A stretch of DNA of 64,000 nucleotides from Amphibacillus jilinensis Y1 (lineage in GTDB: Bacteria > Bacillota > Bacilli > Bacillales > Amphibacillaceae): NCBI RefSeq assembly GCF_000306965.1, contig NZ_JH976434.1, forward strand, positions 957,797-1,021,796. Direction: 5' to 3'. The notes beneath the pieces are model-generated. The model did no database searches and was not told the DNA's origin. It saw nothing but the letters and a program-made list of their open reading frames with translations. Positions 1 through 9,420 of this stretch are shown here, piece by piece (position 1 is the first letter of the stretch; every line of letters starts with the position of its first letter). Made by a program: the position numbers and the translations under genes.

Positions 1-1698
1 AATAAATGTCTTAATATAATGAGGCTGGGACATAACTAGCCTAAAATGAAAGAAAAAGCATTTGATCACCGATTCTTGGTGATCAAATGCTTTTTTGTCC
101 TTGCCTTTTGAATTGTTTGGGGATTGGCTGTTGTCCGAGGCAGTGTATTTCCTCAAATTCACTGCCATGAACGCGAAGCCCATTTCATTTTTCACCTTTT
201 CGTTTCCTCTTACGGAGAATCGGGTGAACGCCAAATTAGCCTTCAAGAATCCGAAGACTGGCTCTACATCAATCTTTCGCTTGCCGTAGATTTCACCCGT
301 TTTCTCTTCTGAAAGCTTTTCTCGAATATAGGCTTTTTGGTTCTCCCATGTTTCATTAATATACAGTCTCCGGTTATTTCCTTCTTTCGCTTTTGTACAC
401 CGGTCACGCAGTGGGCAGCCAGAACAATCTTCACATTCATAGGTTTTGAAATGACGTATGAATCCATATCTATCTTTTCTTGTTGAAGGATGACAGAACG
501 AGAGCGTGCGATCGTTCGGACAAGTAAATGTATCTGTTTCCTCATCATATGCCCAATTGGCTGTATTCAAAGGGTTATTCTTAACCTTCTTTTTCTTCTC
601 TTTCCGATATTGGTTGTAGGTGATCAAAGGGGAGCGATCTCTATTATTCACGACATCCATGTAATTCTGTTCACTGCCATAGCCGGCATCCGCTACAATA
701 TATTCGGGAAGATCGAAAAAGTCTTTTTCGATTGTATCCAGGAAAGGAATGAAGGTGCGTGTATCCGTCGGATTTGGAAAAATATCATAAGCAAGCGCAT
801 ACTGGCCTTCGGTTGCCAGTTGCACATTGTAGCCGGCCTTAAGCTGTCCATTTTTCATATGGTCGTCTTTCATGCGCATAAAGGTGGCGTCATGGTCCGT
901 CTTAGAATAGCTGTTTCGGCCGTCAAAAATCTCCATATCCACACGGTATTTCTCTTTGCGTTGTAAAAAATTTTGGAACTGTTTGCGATACTGCTTTGGT
1001 TCCTTGCGCTCCGAGCGTAACTCTTTTCGTACAGCAGCATCCTCACTTGCTTCAATTTTCTCATCATATGCCTGGACTGTTTCATCCAGGTTTTCAATAA
1101 TGCTGGATAGCTCTTGTTCAGAAAGTGCGTCCCAACTTTCCCTTTCTAGCTCTGGGATAATCTCTTTTTCCAGAAGCTCTTCGTACATACGATTCGACCG
1201 TTCCACCAAACTGGCACTGTATCCTTCGACCGACTTTTTCCAGACGAATGTGTACTTGTTCGCGTTCGCCTCAAGTTTTGTTCCGTCTATAAAAATGGCT
1301 TCTTCCTCAATTTGTTTCTCCTCAACCAGTTTACAGCGGAACTGTACAAAGCACTGACGCAACAGTTCATTCACCTCAGGATGAACCCGGAAACGATTGA
1401 TCGTACGATAGCTTGGCTCATAACCCTGGGCCAGCCACATCATACGCACACTGTCCTTCAGTAGCCCTTCTATCTTTCTTCCGGAGAACACAGACTGGGT
1501 ATAGGCACACAGAATAATCTTCAACATCATGCGTGGATGGTACGCTGGGCAGCCTGTTGCACGCAAAAAGCCTGCGAAGGCTTCTTCAGGAATCGACTCC
1601 GTGAGCTCATTCACAGCGTAAGCAATATCATTTTCCTGCAATTTCATCTCCATATCGAGCGGTAAAACAACCTGATTTATGTTATAATCTTTAAACAT
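1..1698 (-). CDS. IS1182-family transposase, open at the window edge
   Basis: DDE transposase that moves the surrounding insertion sequence. The start is an ATG at 1698 preceded by a strong AGGAGG-type site at 1705-1711. The protein shows family hallmarks: an IDGTKLEANANKYTFVWKK block, a KTDHDATFM segment, VADAGYGS, and near the C-terminus VEPVFGFLK, which should carry the catalytic Glu. The frame stays open for 566 codons down to base 1, past the expected end of the domain (about FMAVNLRKYTA) and through a terminator-like hairpin at 54-96. The stop codon, if any, lies left of the window. The catalytic core looks intact. Family assignment is firm; the true C-terminus is unknown. Confidence 0.88.
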   Translation of the reverse strand, partial: MFKDYNINQVVLPLDMEMKLQENDIAYAVNELTESIPEEAFAGFLRATGCPAYHPRMMLKIILCAYTQSVFSGRKIEGLLKDSVRMMWLAQGYEPSYRTINRFRVHPEVNELLRQCFVQFRCKLVEEKQIEEEAIFIDGTKLEANANKYTFVWKKSVEGYSASLVERSNRMYEELLEKEIIPELERESWDALSEQELSSIIENLDETVQAYDEKIEASEDAAVRKELRSERKEPKQYRKQFQNFLQRKEKYRVDMEIFDGRNSYSKTDHDATFMRMKDDHMKNGQLKAGYNVQLATEGQYALAYDIFPNPTDTRTFIPFLDTIEKDFFDLPEYIVADAGYGSEQNYMDVVNNRDRSPLITYNQYRKEKKKKVKNNPLNTANWAYDEETDTFTCPNDRTLSFCHPSTRKDRYGFIRHFKTYECEDCSGCPLRDRCTKAKEGNNRRLYINETWENQKAYIREKLSEEKTGEIYGKRKIDVEPVFGFLKANLAFTRFSVRGNEKVKNEMGFAFMAVNLRKYTASDNSQSPNNSKGKDKKAFDHQESVIKCFFFHFRLVMSQPHYIKTFI

Positions 1699-1856
1699 AG
1701 GGAGACCTCCTTTGGATTAGGTTGTGGTGACTTTAATTCTAACAGAAGGTTTCCCTATTTTCCTGTCTAAAACATCAAAAAAAACGGATCTGAAGGAGAT
1801 TTCTTCAGAATCCGTTTTTTTCTTTTAGTGGGTTTTGTCCGACTAATTTACCTGTA
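20..1856 (-). mobile_element. IS1182-like insertion sequence
   Basis: The transposase is bracketed by imperfect inverted ends. Left, about 22-45, reads GAGGCTGGGACATAAC and continues CTAAAA. Right, about 1825-1855 on the minus strand, reads GTCGGACAAAACCCACTAAAAG. Just inside each end is a strong hairpin with flanking A/T runs: left 54-96 (GCATTTGATCACC paired with GGTGATCAAATGC) and right 1777-1821 (CGGATCTGAAG paired with CTTCAGAATCCG). Such hairpins could insulate the element from outside transcription. Exact ends and a target duplication were not resolved. Confidence 0.65.
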
Positions 1857-1865
1857 TATACCACA

Positions 1866-2062
1866 CGTTCTATAGCAATTGAAATAGAGGAGACTCTTGC
1901 GGGAATAGCACGAGTCCGAAGATCCACTTTAGAAGCGGGTTTTGCTTCTAAAGTTAGCTGAGGCCGTGCCCGCAGAAAGCGAGTCTATTTCACATTGCAA
2001 TGACTTTTTGAAAGAACCCTTCGTGTTTTAGACAATCATTTTTGTTTCGTCCCAGCCTCGAT
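1866..2062 (-). repeat. Repeat family A, copy A1
   Basis: Intergenic repeat about 200 bp long. On the minus strand it starts GAGGCTGGGACGAAAC. Its core is one long hairpin at 1881-1991: GAAATAGA and AGACTC pair with GAGTCT and ATTTC, then GCGGG with CCCGC, then ACTTTAGAAGC with GCTTCTAAAGT around a short loop. Related sequence occurs at 11784-11873, 25460-25715 and 63880-64000. It fills the gap between the IS and licT. Confidence 0.7.
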
Positions 2063-2144
2063 ATGTTCGATCAGCTTTCGCACGTAAAAGCCCTTACCTT
2101 CAGTCCTATTTAATACTTCACGTTTAATATAAAGAACAATGGGG

Positions 2145-2173
2145 TTGACATTAAATATACCATATGATCTAAT
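2145..2173 (+). promoter_or_regulatory. Candidate sigma-A promoter for licT-bglP
   Basis: TTGACA at 2145-2150 and TCTAAT at 2168-2173 are separated by 17 bp. They lie about 110 bp upstream of the antiterminator gene and just upstream of a RAT-like leader sequence. Confidence 0.45.
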
Positions 2174-2186
2174 AAGTATTAAAGTC

Positions 2187-2216
2187 AAGGTTGTTACCAA
2201 TAATGTGGGCTATACT
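2187..2216 (+). promoter_or_regulatory. RAT-like leader sequence before licT
   Basis: The segment has the GGTTGTTAC ... GGGCTATAC layout of LicT/BglG RNA targets and resembles the RAT at 3130-3158. No convincing terminator follows, so it may be a relic or an autoregulatory site. Confidence 0.4.
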
Positions 2217-2280
2217 TGATTTCTATAACATATGATTTAAATTAGCTAGCTGATTCAGTCTCACTAAGGAGATAGCATTT

Positions 2281-3120
2281 GTGAAAGTAAAAAAGGTGAT
2301 TAACAATAACATTGTCAAATCTGTTGATAGCGCAAACAATGAAGTGTTGGTCATGGGAAGAGGGATTGGCTTTAAGAAGCAGATTGGCGATCCTATCGAT
2401 GAAGACGCTGTTGAAAAGGTATACACAAGTAATAAAGATACAACTACTAATAAATTGACGCAACTGCTTGCTAATGTTGAGTTAGAACACTTACAAGTTG
2501 CCAATGAAATCATTAGCTTTGCTAAAGTATCTTTAGGAAAGAAATTGAGTGAAAGTATTTACCTTACCCTTACTGACCATATTGATTATGCTATCGAACG
2601 TCATAAAAAAGCTTTACCGATTAAAAATGCGCTATTGTGGGAAATTAAGCGCTTTTATAATCATGAATTTTTAATTGGGAAAGAAGCTTTAGTCATTATC
2701 AAAAATAAATTAGGTATTTCTTTACCTGAGGATGAAGCCGGTTTCATCGCGTTACACATTGTTAATGCAGAATTAGATATGTCTAAAGTTAGCGAAGTAT
2801 CTGAGATGACTCAGGTTATTCAGAATATCCTAAACATCATTAAATACTACTATAAAATGGATTTAGACGAGTACTCATTGAATTATGAACGCTTTATTAC
2901 CCATTTAAAATTCTTTGTCCATCGCTTATATAGCGGTGTAGAGCTTGAAGAAAATAAGGATGCTGGATTTCTATTCATGCTTAAAGAACGTTATAATGCA
3001 GAGTATTTATGTGCATTAAAAGTTCGCGATTATATTATTAAAGAATTTGGTCGCGACTTAAAAGAAGATGAAATGATTTACCTAACCATTCACATTAGAC
3101 GAATTACAAATAGTAAATAA
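2281..3120 (+). CDS. licT: LicT/BglG-family transcriptional antiterminator
   Basis: RNA-binding antiterminator that lets polymerase pass the terminator in front of the adjacent PTS gene when sugar is present. The 279-aa layout is typical: CAT RNA-binding domain at about residues 1-55 (starts MKVKKVINNN), then PRD1 (EDEAGFIALHIVNA) and PRD2 (NYERFITHL, EDEMIYLTIHI) with the His residues phosphorylated by the PTS. The start is a GTG at 2281, nine bases after AAGGAG. The EIIBCA gene begins 124 bp downstream, behind a RAT and terminator. Paralogue of the gene at 61057-61908. Confidence 0.9.
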   Translation: MKVKKVINNNIVKSVDSANNEVLVMGRGIGFKKQIGDPIDEDAVEKVYTSNKDTTTNKLTQLLANVELEHLQVANEIISFAKVSLGKKLSESIYLTLTDHIDYAIERHKKALPIKNALLWEIKRFYNHEFLIGKEALVIIKNKLGISLPEDEAGFIALHIVNAELDMSKVSEVSEMTQVIQNILNIIKYYYKMDLDEYSLNYERFITHLKFFVHRLYSGVELEENKDAGFLFMLKERYNAEYLCALKVRDYIIKEFGRDLKEDEMIYLTIHIRRITNSK

Positions 3121-3129
3121 ATATATATA

Positions 3130-3218
3130 GGATTGTTACTGGTTAAGCAGGCTATACCTAGATAAATTCCTTACTCAATCTCAATTGAGTCCAAGGGATC
3201 TATTTAGGTATTTTTTTT
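3130..3218 (+). terminator. RAT element overlapping an intrinsic terminator (antitermination switch)
   Basis: A LicT-type RAT at 3130-3158 begins GGATTGTTACTGG and ends GCAGGCTATACC. Its 3' end overlaps the 5' arm of a terminator: ATACCTAGATAAATTCC at 3154-3170 pairs imperfectly with GGGATCTATTTAGGTAT, followed by eight T. The two structures exclude each other, the classical PRD antitermination arrangement controlling the EIIBCA gene at 3245. Confidence 0.88.
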
Positions 3219-3244
3219 GCAATCCTTAGAGGAGGAAATGTAAG

Positions 3245-5149
3245 ATGAGTTACAATGATTTAGCTAAAACGATATTAGATAACATTGGTAGCGAGCAAAA
3301 CGTCTCTAGTTTAGGGCATTGCGCCACCCGTTTACGATTCAACCTAAAAAATGATACAGTTGCCAATACCGATAAATTAAAGAATACAGCCGGAATTATG
3401 GGTGTGGTATCTAAAGGCGGCCAATACCAAATTATTATTGGTAGTGACGTCAGCAGTGTATACAAAGAAATTATTAATGAAGCCCCCTCACTGGGAAGTC
3501 ATGCGGATCAAGATGACAATAAAGATGACCGCTCTGCATTAGCTAAGGTAATTGATACGATTACTGGAATTTTTACACCGATATTACCAGCGATTACAGC
3601 GGCAGGGATGTTAAAAGCCGTGCTATCTTTGTTAGTCGTTTTTAACGTGGTTAATGATGAAAGTCAAACCTACCAAGTCGTTGACTTTATGGCAGATGCT
3701 GCTTTTTATTTCTTACCTATTTTATTGGCCGCTTCATCTGCACAAAAATTTAAAACAAATGCTTATCTCGCTATGATGGTTGGTGGAATTTTGTTACACC
3801 CTAACTTTGTCGCCATGGTTCAAGCATTAGAAGGAACAGAGGGGATTAGCGTATTTGGCTTACCTGTTACACCGGTCACTTACTCTTCTTCTGTTATTCC
3901 CATTATATTAGCCGTCTGGTTTATGTCTTATATAGAACCTATTGCTGACCGTGTATCACCAAAGGCGATTAAGTTCTTTAGTAAACCTTTAATTACGATT
4001 GCCATAGTAGGAACAGTTTCAATTGTTGTTATTGGGCCGCTTGGGCACTTTATTAGTGATGGTATTTCTGCTGGGATTACAACGCTTGAAAATGTTAGCC
4101 CTTGGTTAGTCCCTACATTATTAGGTGCATTTTCGCCACTTTTCGTTGCTACAGGTACACATTATGGACTTGTTCCGATTGGCATTAACAACCGTATGGT
4201 ATCGGGTTACGATACGGTTATTTATCCCGGCATGCTAGCATCAAACGTCGGACAAGGTGCTGCTGCTTTAGCTGTTGGCTTCAAGAGTAAAGATTCAACG
4301 ATCAAACAATTAGCTTCATCAGCTGGTTTAACAGGGATCTTTGGTATTACTGAGCCGGCTTTATACGGTGTTAATTTACGTTTTAAAACTCCCCTGTACG
4401 CTGCAATGATTGGTGGCGGTATCGGTGGGCTATTTATGGGTATTTTCAGAGTCCGTAACTTCGCGGGTGGAGCACCAGGTCTATTAACTTTACCTAGTTA
4501 TATTGGTGATGATACATTAAGCTATTTTACTTTCGCTGCAATTGGCGCTGTTATCAGTATCATCATTGCTTTTATCGTTTCTTATATTCTTTATAAAGAT
4601 CCAAACCCTGAGGAAGATGCATTGGTAGCTGATAGAGAAGAAGTTAAATCTGATATTGGTGAAGCAACACTTGAGCCAACAAGTAACAAAGTTTCTGAAG
4701 ACGTTATTCTTGCGCCAATAAAAGGGGAAGTTGTCTCACTATCCGCAGTAGAAGATGGTATGTTTTCAGAGGAGATTTTAGGAAAAGGCGTTGCAATAAA
4801 ACCCGCCGAAGGGGTCGTTGTCTCACCAATCTCTGGAACAGTATCTGCAATCTTCGACTCCAAACATGCGATTGGCTTAACGGCGGATAATGGACTTGAA
4901 CTCCTTATCCATGTAGGTATTGATACGGTTCAATTAGAAGGGGAAGGTTACCAATATTTCATTGAGCAAGGACAGCACGTTGAAACCGGAGACCAACTGA
5001 TGACTTTTGATTTAGAGGGAATTGCTAGTAAAGGCTTCCAAATGATAACACCTGTTGTGATTACCAATTCAACAGATTATGGTGATATCATTAGCCTAAA
5101 TGCATCACAAGTAGACACAGGTGCAGAAATTATTAAAGTTATCCGATAA
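3245..5149 (+). CDS. bglP: Beta-glucoside PTS permease, EIIBCA
   Basis: Membrane permease that imports and phosphorylates aryl-/beta-glucosides. The 634-aa protein has domains in the order IIB, IIC, IIA. IIB (about 1-90) carries the phosphorylated Cys26 in HCATRLRF. IIC (about 105-455) has many membrane segments and the GITEPALYG motif. IIA (about 490-634) carries the phosphorylated His556 in LLIHVGIDTV. The start is ATG 3245 behind GAGGAGG. Expression should depend on LicT through the upstream RAT. No 6-phospho-beta-glucosidase follows; a terminator does, so hydrolysis must rely on an enzyme encoded elsewhere, for example at 20144 or 57364. Confidence 0.93.
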   Translation: MSYNDLAKTILDNIGSEQNVSSLGHCATRLRFNLKNDTVANTDKLKNTAGIMGVVSKGGQYQIIIGSDVSSVYKEIINEAPSLGSHADQDDNKDDRSALAKVIDTITGIFTPILPAITAAGMLKAVLSLLVVFNVVNDESQTYQVVDFMADAAFYFLPILLAASSAQKFKTNAYLAMMVGGILLHPNFVAMVQALEGTEGISVFGLPVTPVTYSSSVIPIILAVWFMSYIEPIADRVSPKAIKFFSKPLITIAIVGTVSIVVIGPLGHFISDGISAGITTLENVSPWLVPTLLGAFSPLFVATGTHYGLVPIGINNRMVSGYDTVIYPGMLASNVGQGAAALAVGFKSKDSTIKQLASSAGLTGIFGITEPALYGVNLRFKTPLYAAMIGGGIGGLFMGIFRVRNFAGGAPGLLTLPSYIGDDTLSYFTFAAIGAVISIIIAFIVSYILYKDPNPEEDALVADREEVKSDIGEATLEPTSNKVSEDVILAPIKGEVVSLSAVEDGMFSEEILGKGVAIKPAEGVVVSPISGTVSAIFDSKHAIGLTADNGLELLIHVGIDTVQLEGEGYQYFIEQGQHVETGDQLMTFDLEGIASKGFQMITPVVITNSTDYGDIISLNASQVDTGAEIIKVIR

Positions 5150-5151
5150 AA

Positions 5152-5190
5152 AAACAGGAAGAAGCGTTAGTGAAATGCTTCTTCCTGTTT
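5152..5190 (+). terminator. Bidirectional terminator
   Basis: A perfect stem AACAGGAAGAAGC / GCTTCTTCCTGTT with flanking A and T runs separates the converging bglP and chemotaxis transducer genes. Confidence 0.85.
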
Positions 5191-5236
5191 CTATTATAAC
5201 TTTGATATCATAAACTTTAGTTACTGAAGATATCAT

Positions 5237-6424
5237 CTACTGAATGTGTTTGTTTAAATCACTCGCCACACCAGATAAAATATTAGCAGAACTAGAAATT
5301 TCCTGCATCGATGCATTCAATTGCTCAATAACAGCAACGATATTCTCAATGTTTCCATTAGAATCATTAACTGTATTCGATACCGTTTCGATAGATTTGT
5401 GAACTTGATTCATATTTGTTGTCACATCAGTAATCGCTGTGTTCAAATCTTGCACAAATTCATCCACTTCATCAACGTTCATTGCAATATCTTGGAACAC
5501 CTGTTTAACATCATCATTTAACGATACACCACTCTTAATCGAGTTTGCACTCTCAGTAATGACATCGATAACTTGTGACGTACCAGCTTGTATCTCTTGA
5601 ATAAGAACTTGTGTCTTGCTCGTTGCACCATTTGTTTGTTCCGCTAGCTTACGAACTTCATCAGCAACGACAGAAAAGCCTTTACCATGCTCTCCTGCAC
5701 GAGCAGCTTCAATTGCTGCATTCAAGGCAAGTAAATTGGTTTGATTAGAAATATCTGTTATTAATGAAAGAATATCATTAACTTGGTCTGTCTTCTGATC
5801 CAGTTGATGTACGACCTCAATCGATTCTTTAACTTGATTTCCAATTAAATCCATTTGATTCGTGATTTTTTCAACAGCTTGATCGCCGTTTTTCGTTTTA
5901 TCAATCGCTTGATGTGATGTTTCTGAAACAAATTTAATACTTTCCCCTATCTCTTGTAGACTGAAAAATATTTGACCTGATGTTTGATTAATGTCATGAA
6001 TTTCATTCGCCTGTGCATCTGCTCCAGCAGCCATATCTTGCATCGTTGAAGATATTTCATTAACCGCATGACTCGTTTCACTCGTTGTTGACATCAGCTG
6101 CGCTGAAATAGAATCTGCTTGCCCAGCTAGGTCTTTTATCCCTTCATCTGCCGTCTGACTCTCAATAGGGGCCACTGTTTCTCGTTCTGATGATAGCATG
6201 GATTTGGCCATCTCACGAGCATAAACAAATGAGCCAAACATTACAATTGCAATCACCGCGATAACCGTCAACCAATAAATCCAACTTGTTAAACTAAAAA
6301 CAAATAAACTGTTGATTAGTGTTAACACTATAATCGGCACAAGTACAGCTATAAAAGCAATCGATACTACCTTTATCATAAAGCCATGATCTTCTGTCAA
6401 TAAATCTTTTTTCTTTACATTCAT
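5237..6424 (-). CDS. Methyl-accepting chemotaxis protein without an extracellular sensor domain
   Basis: Chemotaxis signal transducer of 395 aa. Two membrane helices at about residues 18-36 and 43-65 are joined by only a few residues, so there is no extracellular ligand domain. The rest is a coiled-coil cytoplasmic signalling domain with the hallmark tip [17 protein letters not shown] followed by [12 protein letters not shown]. It ends the operon that starts with the TPP enzyme at 8888. It may read an internal or membrane-state signal, or a signal from a partner protein such as the unknown protein encoded 22 bp upstream. The family is certain; the stimulus is unknown. Confidence 0.9.
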   Translation of the reverse strand: MNVKKKDLLTEDHGFMIKVVSIAFIAVLVPIIVLTLINSLFVFSLTSWIYWLTVIAVIAIVMFGSFVYAREMAKSMLSSERETVAPIESQTADEGIKDLAGQADSISAQLMSTTSETSHAVNEISSTMQDMAAGADAQANEIHDINQTSGQIFFSLQEIGESIKFVSETSHQAIDKTKNGDQAVEKITNQMDLIGNQVKESIEVVHQLDQKTDQVNDILSLITDISNQTNLLALNAAIEAARAGEHGKGFSVVADEVRKLAEQTNGATSKTQVLIQEIQAGTSQVIDVITESANSIKSGVSLNDDVKQVFQDIAMNVDEVDEFVQDLNTAITDVTTNMNQVHKSIETVSNTVNDSNGNIENIVAVIEQLNASMQEISSSANILSGVASDLNKHIQ

Positions 6425-6446
6425 AATTATATTCGCCCCAATTTTA

Positions 6447-6824
6447 TTATAGAGTCATATCTGGAACACCTAAGAATTTTAACGCGTCATCTAAACTAGT
6501 AAAGGCTTTTACCGTATCATGTGTACCAGCACCTCTTGATAGTCGATTTAACTGCATTTTTAATGTCACATTGGGAGCTACGGTAGCATTCTTCTCGACA
6601 TGCTTAGCTATATCTTGCATAAGCTGTCCCCAAACTTGATTGACTTCTGGTGTTGCAACGGCTTGAATCGTACTATTGTCGTTTAAGAATTTTGTAATAT
6701 GGGGCTTCTGTAAAGCTTGTCTCACCACATCAGCTTGTTGCTTTGCTTCTTCTACTGTCGTAGCCATTTCATTATATTTAAAATAGAACACATCTTTATA
6801 CTCTTTCGTTTCGAATTTTGCCAT
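6447..6824 (-). CDS. Unrecognised 125-aa soluble protein in the TPP enzyme/MCP operon
   Basis: I do not recognise this family. The protein has no signal peptide or membrane helix. It has mixed alpha/beta character, with a charged N-terminal part ([18 protein letters not shown]), a central helical region and a C-terminus ending [14 protein letters not shown]. The start at 6824 follows TAGGAGG at good spacing. It lies 12 bp downstream of the AhpD-like gene and 22 bp upstream of the sensorless transducer, so a role linking metabolism to chemotaxis is conceivable but not shown. Confidence 0.75.
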   Translation of the reverse strand: MAKFETKEYKDVFYFKYNEMATTVEEAKQQADVVRQALQKPHITKFLNDNSTIQAVATPEVNQVWGQLMQDIAKHVEKNATVAPNVTLKMQLNRLSRGAGTHDTVKAFTSLDDALKFLGVPDMTL

Positions 6825-6836
6825 TTTATTTTCCTC

Positions 6837-7214
6837 CTAGTTTGTTGTTTCGTCTTGTGAAAGTACATCTTTAAAAATATGTAGCGCATGAATTGATTTT
6901 GGAAAACCAGCATAGGCACTACAATGATTGATAACCTCTAATATTTGCTCCTGCTTTAAACCAACATTTAATGCTGCGCGAAAATGATAGGATAAACCTC
7001 TCCCAGGATCACCTTGAGTAATCAATGAAGACAAGGTGACAAGTGCGCGTTGCTTCAAATCAAGCTGATCATCTGCATAAACATCTCCATAACCAAACTC
7101 TAACGCCAGTTTGGCCAACCGAGGGGAAAATTCTTCTACTGCCTTCATCGAATCAATACCCGATTTCCCAGCTAATTCTTCGATTTTTTTCCATCCCATT
7201 TCCCGTTTATCCAT
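6837..7214 (-). CDS. Carboxymuconolactone decarboxylase / AhpD-like family protein
   Basis: Small all-helical protein (125 aa) of the CMD/AhpD superfamily. The segment LDLKQRALVTLSSLITQGDP is followed by FRAALNVGLKQEQILEVINHCSAYAGFPKSI. It has one Cys (HCSAY) instead of the CxxC of true AhpD, so it resembles YurZ/CMD-type members rather than an alkyl hydroperoxidase adaptor. It is the second gene after the TPP enzyme. Substrate unknown. Confidence 0.85.
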   Translation of the reverse strand: MDKREMGWKKIEELAGKSGIDSMKAVEEFSPRLAKLALEFGYGDVYADDQLDLKQRALVTLSSLITQGDPGRGLSYHFRAALNVGLKQEQILEVINHCSAYAGFPKSIHALHIFKDVLSQDETTN

Positions 7215-7232
7215 TATCTCACCCTCTTTTGA

Positions 7233-8888
7233 TTAACTTCGTTTTAACGTTGGGGGGACTTCATCTTGCCAGGTTAGTACTTCAATGACTGTTGGACCTT
7301 GGGCCGATAACCCTTGTTCTACTGCTATTGTTAGATCATCTAGTGTCTTACAACGTGTACTATTTGCACCTAAAGACGCCGCAAATTGGGTTGCATCAAT
7401 ACCAGAAGCATATTCAACACCGATTGATTTACCCCCAGTCATTCGTTTCATTCCCTTGTCAACCATGTCAAGCATACCGTTATTTAGAACAATAAATATC
7501 ACATTTGCGTCTTGATCAACAGCCGTCGATAATTCCATGCCGTGCATCATTAGACAGCCATCACCAACCAAGCATACAATCGGATCATGTGGCTTTGCTA
7601 CTTTAGCACCAATGGCAAGACCCAATCCATGCCCCATAGCACCAAAAACATCATCAAAATAGAACGTGCCATGTTTTAAAATATCAAAGTACTTGATTCC
7701 ATAAAACGTATGACTACCATCATCACCAAATACAATCGTTTCAGATGGCAAAAGATCTCTTAGTTTCAACATAACAGAGGCTGTCGATAATCGTCCTGAG
7801 CGTTCAAAATTATTTTTGACCGTATCTCTTAGCTTCTGTTCATCCAACCAACATTGCGTTAAATCACGTTCTGCCACCTCTTGTTCAGGTTGAAAATGCC
7901 TATTTAACTGCAAGAGATTTTCTCGCGCATCACCTTTAACAAACAAAGTCTTTACTGGTAGGTTTTTACCAATAAAGGTAGGGTCCGTATCAAAGTGAAT
8001 AATCGATTCAGGGTATAAAGCTTCACTTAATCCAGCCGTTGACATATCAGAAAGCTTTGACCCAATGACAATCATGACATCGACACCGTCTTTAAGATAA
8101 GCTTCCGAGGCTGTTGTTCCACCTAATCCAAAACTACCTATAGATAGCGGATGATTAGTAAGGAAAGCACCCTTCCCTCCAGGTGTTGTCATAACAGGAA
8201 TTTGCCATGTTTCTGCAAATTTCTGAACAGGATGATAAGCATTTGCAATATGGACACCTTTCCCTAGTAATAAAAGTGGACGTTTGGCTTCAATTAATTT
8301 GTCTTTAACAAGACTTAAATGTCCAGAAATTGTGATATCATCAATCTCCCAATTAGGTAACTCAATACCTGAAACTTCAGCCATTAATACATCCATCGGA
8401 ATCGATAAATGAACTGGACCTTTATCACCGGTTAAAGCATGCTGCAACGCATGTTGCAAATAGCTCTTTAACAACTTAACATCGTCTATTCTGGCACTAA
8501 ATTTGGTAAGCGGCTTAAATAACTGAACTAAATCCGTTCCAAAAAAACTTGAATCTTGTCCTAATGCTTTCCCTTCATCTTGTAAAGGCGGGTGACCGGT
8601 AATAAACAATACAGGTGCATGAAAGGCTTTTGCTTGTCCAGCAGCAGTTAGTAAATTCGTTCCACCTGGACCTGATGTCCCTACAGCTACACCTAATGTA
8701 CGATTTTGCATGGCATATCCAGTGGCCATAAAGCCAGCTCCACCTTCGTGACGGGCCAAGACAAAATCTAAGCCTTGTTGTTCAATTGCACTAATCAATG
8801 GAACAAGTGGTTTTCCTGGGATACCAAAAACTTTCTCACAGCCTTGCTGTTGTACAGCTTTAACAATGTATGTTGCCAAATTTGCCAT
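7233..8888 (-). CDS. Thiamine-pyrophosphate enzyme, acetolactate-synthase-like
   Basis: TPP-dependent enzyme of the acetolactate synthase/benzoylformate decarboxylase superfamily, about 551 aa. It has an N-terminal PYR domain with the catalytic Glu in RHEGGAGFMA, a central domain at about 190-330, and a C-terminal PP domain with the cofactor motif GDGCLMMHGMELSTA ... VLNNG. The start is ATG 8888, directly behind AAAGGAGGTG; an in-frame ATG nine bases upstream lacks spacing. It heads a minus-strand operon with an AhpD-like protein, an unknown protein and a chemotaxis transducer. No small regulatory subunit is nearby, so a catabolic rather than branched-chain biosynthetic role is more likely. 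Substrate not determinable here. Confidence 0.87.
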   Translation of the reverse strand: MANLATYIVKAVQQQGCEKVFGIPGKPLVPLISAIEQQGLDFVLARHEGGAGFMATGYAMQNRTLGVAVGTSGPGGTNLLTAAGQAKAFHAPVLFITGHPPLQDEGKALGQDSSFFGTDLVQLFKPLTKFSARIDDVKLLKSYLQHALQHALTGDKGPVHLSIPMDVLMAEVSGIELPNWEIDDITISGHLSLVKDKLIEAKRPLLLLGKGVHIANAYHPVQKFAETWQIPVMTTPGGKGAFLTNHPLSIGSFGLGGTTASEAYLKDGVDVMIVIGSKLSDMSTAGLSEALYPESIIHFDTDPTFIGKNLPVKTLFVKGDARENLLQLNRHFQPEQEVAERDLTQCWLDEQKLRDTVKNNFERSGRLSTASVMLKLRDLLPSETIVFGDDGSHTFYGIKYFDILKHGTFYFDDVFGAMGHGLGLAIGAKVAKPHDPIVCLVGDGCLMMHGMELSTAVDQDANVIFIVLNNGMLDMVDKGMKRMTGGKSIGVEYASGIDATQFAASLGANSTRCKTLDDLTIAVEQGLSAQGPTVIEVLTWQDEVPPTLKRS

Positions 8889-9420
8889 ACTTTTCACCTC
8901 CTTTTAGATAAATACTTTTAGATGTTCTACAACTAAAGTCACATAGAAATATAGAGCTTCTAAAATAGATACTCCCTTTATATCGACAATTATCGGCAAA
9001 TATATCTATTAATTGAATATTTTTTAAAAAATATAACAAAAGACCCATTTCTTTTTAACTTTACAGATGTCATGCAAAAATGAGAATTTAGGTTATACTT
9101 TTTACTTTTATATCCTACTTTTATAATGATTTTGCCTTTCCCCCCACACACTGCTCATCAAATAGGTATAAATAACCACGCCAGGGTAACTACCTTACAT
9201 TTTACGTTTTTGGCAAATACCTTACCTTTTGTCACAAAACATATGTATCAATGCTTAATTTTGTCGACAGTTATCAAATAAATTAATTTAAACGATAATA
9301 AAAAGAAAAACTTCCCATCAGTTATTCACTAAAATTGTTTACATGTATATTTAAACAAATCTGTTATACACTATTGAAACAACAGACTTTTTCATTACTA
9401 TTCATTTCTAATCATAATCC
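8889..9420. other. Divergent intergenic region, AT-rich
   Basis: This stretch separates the TPP-enzyme operon from ahpC. It holds the ribosome binding site and presumably the promoter of the minus-strand operon. Apart from AT-rich runs I see no gene, repeat or clear structured RNA. Confidence 0.5.

Noticed and set aside
264..1357. Several 60-150-aa frames within the first 1.7 kb
   Set aside because: All are other-frame or antisense shadows of the transposase.
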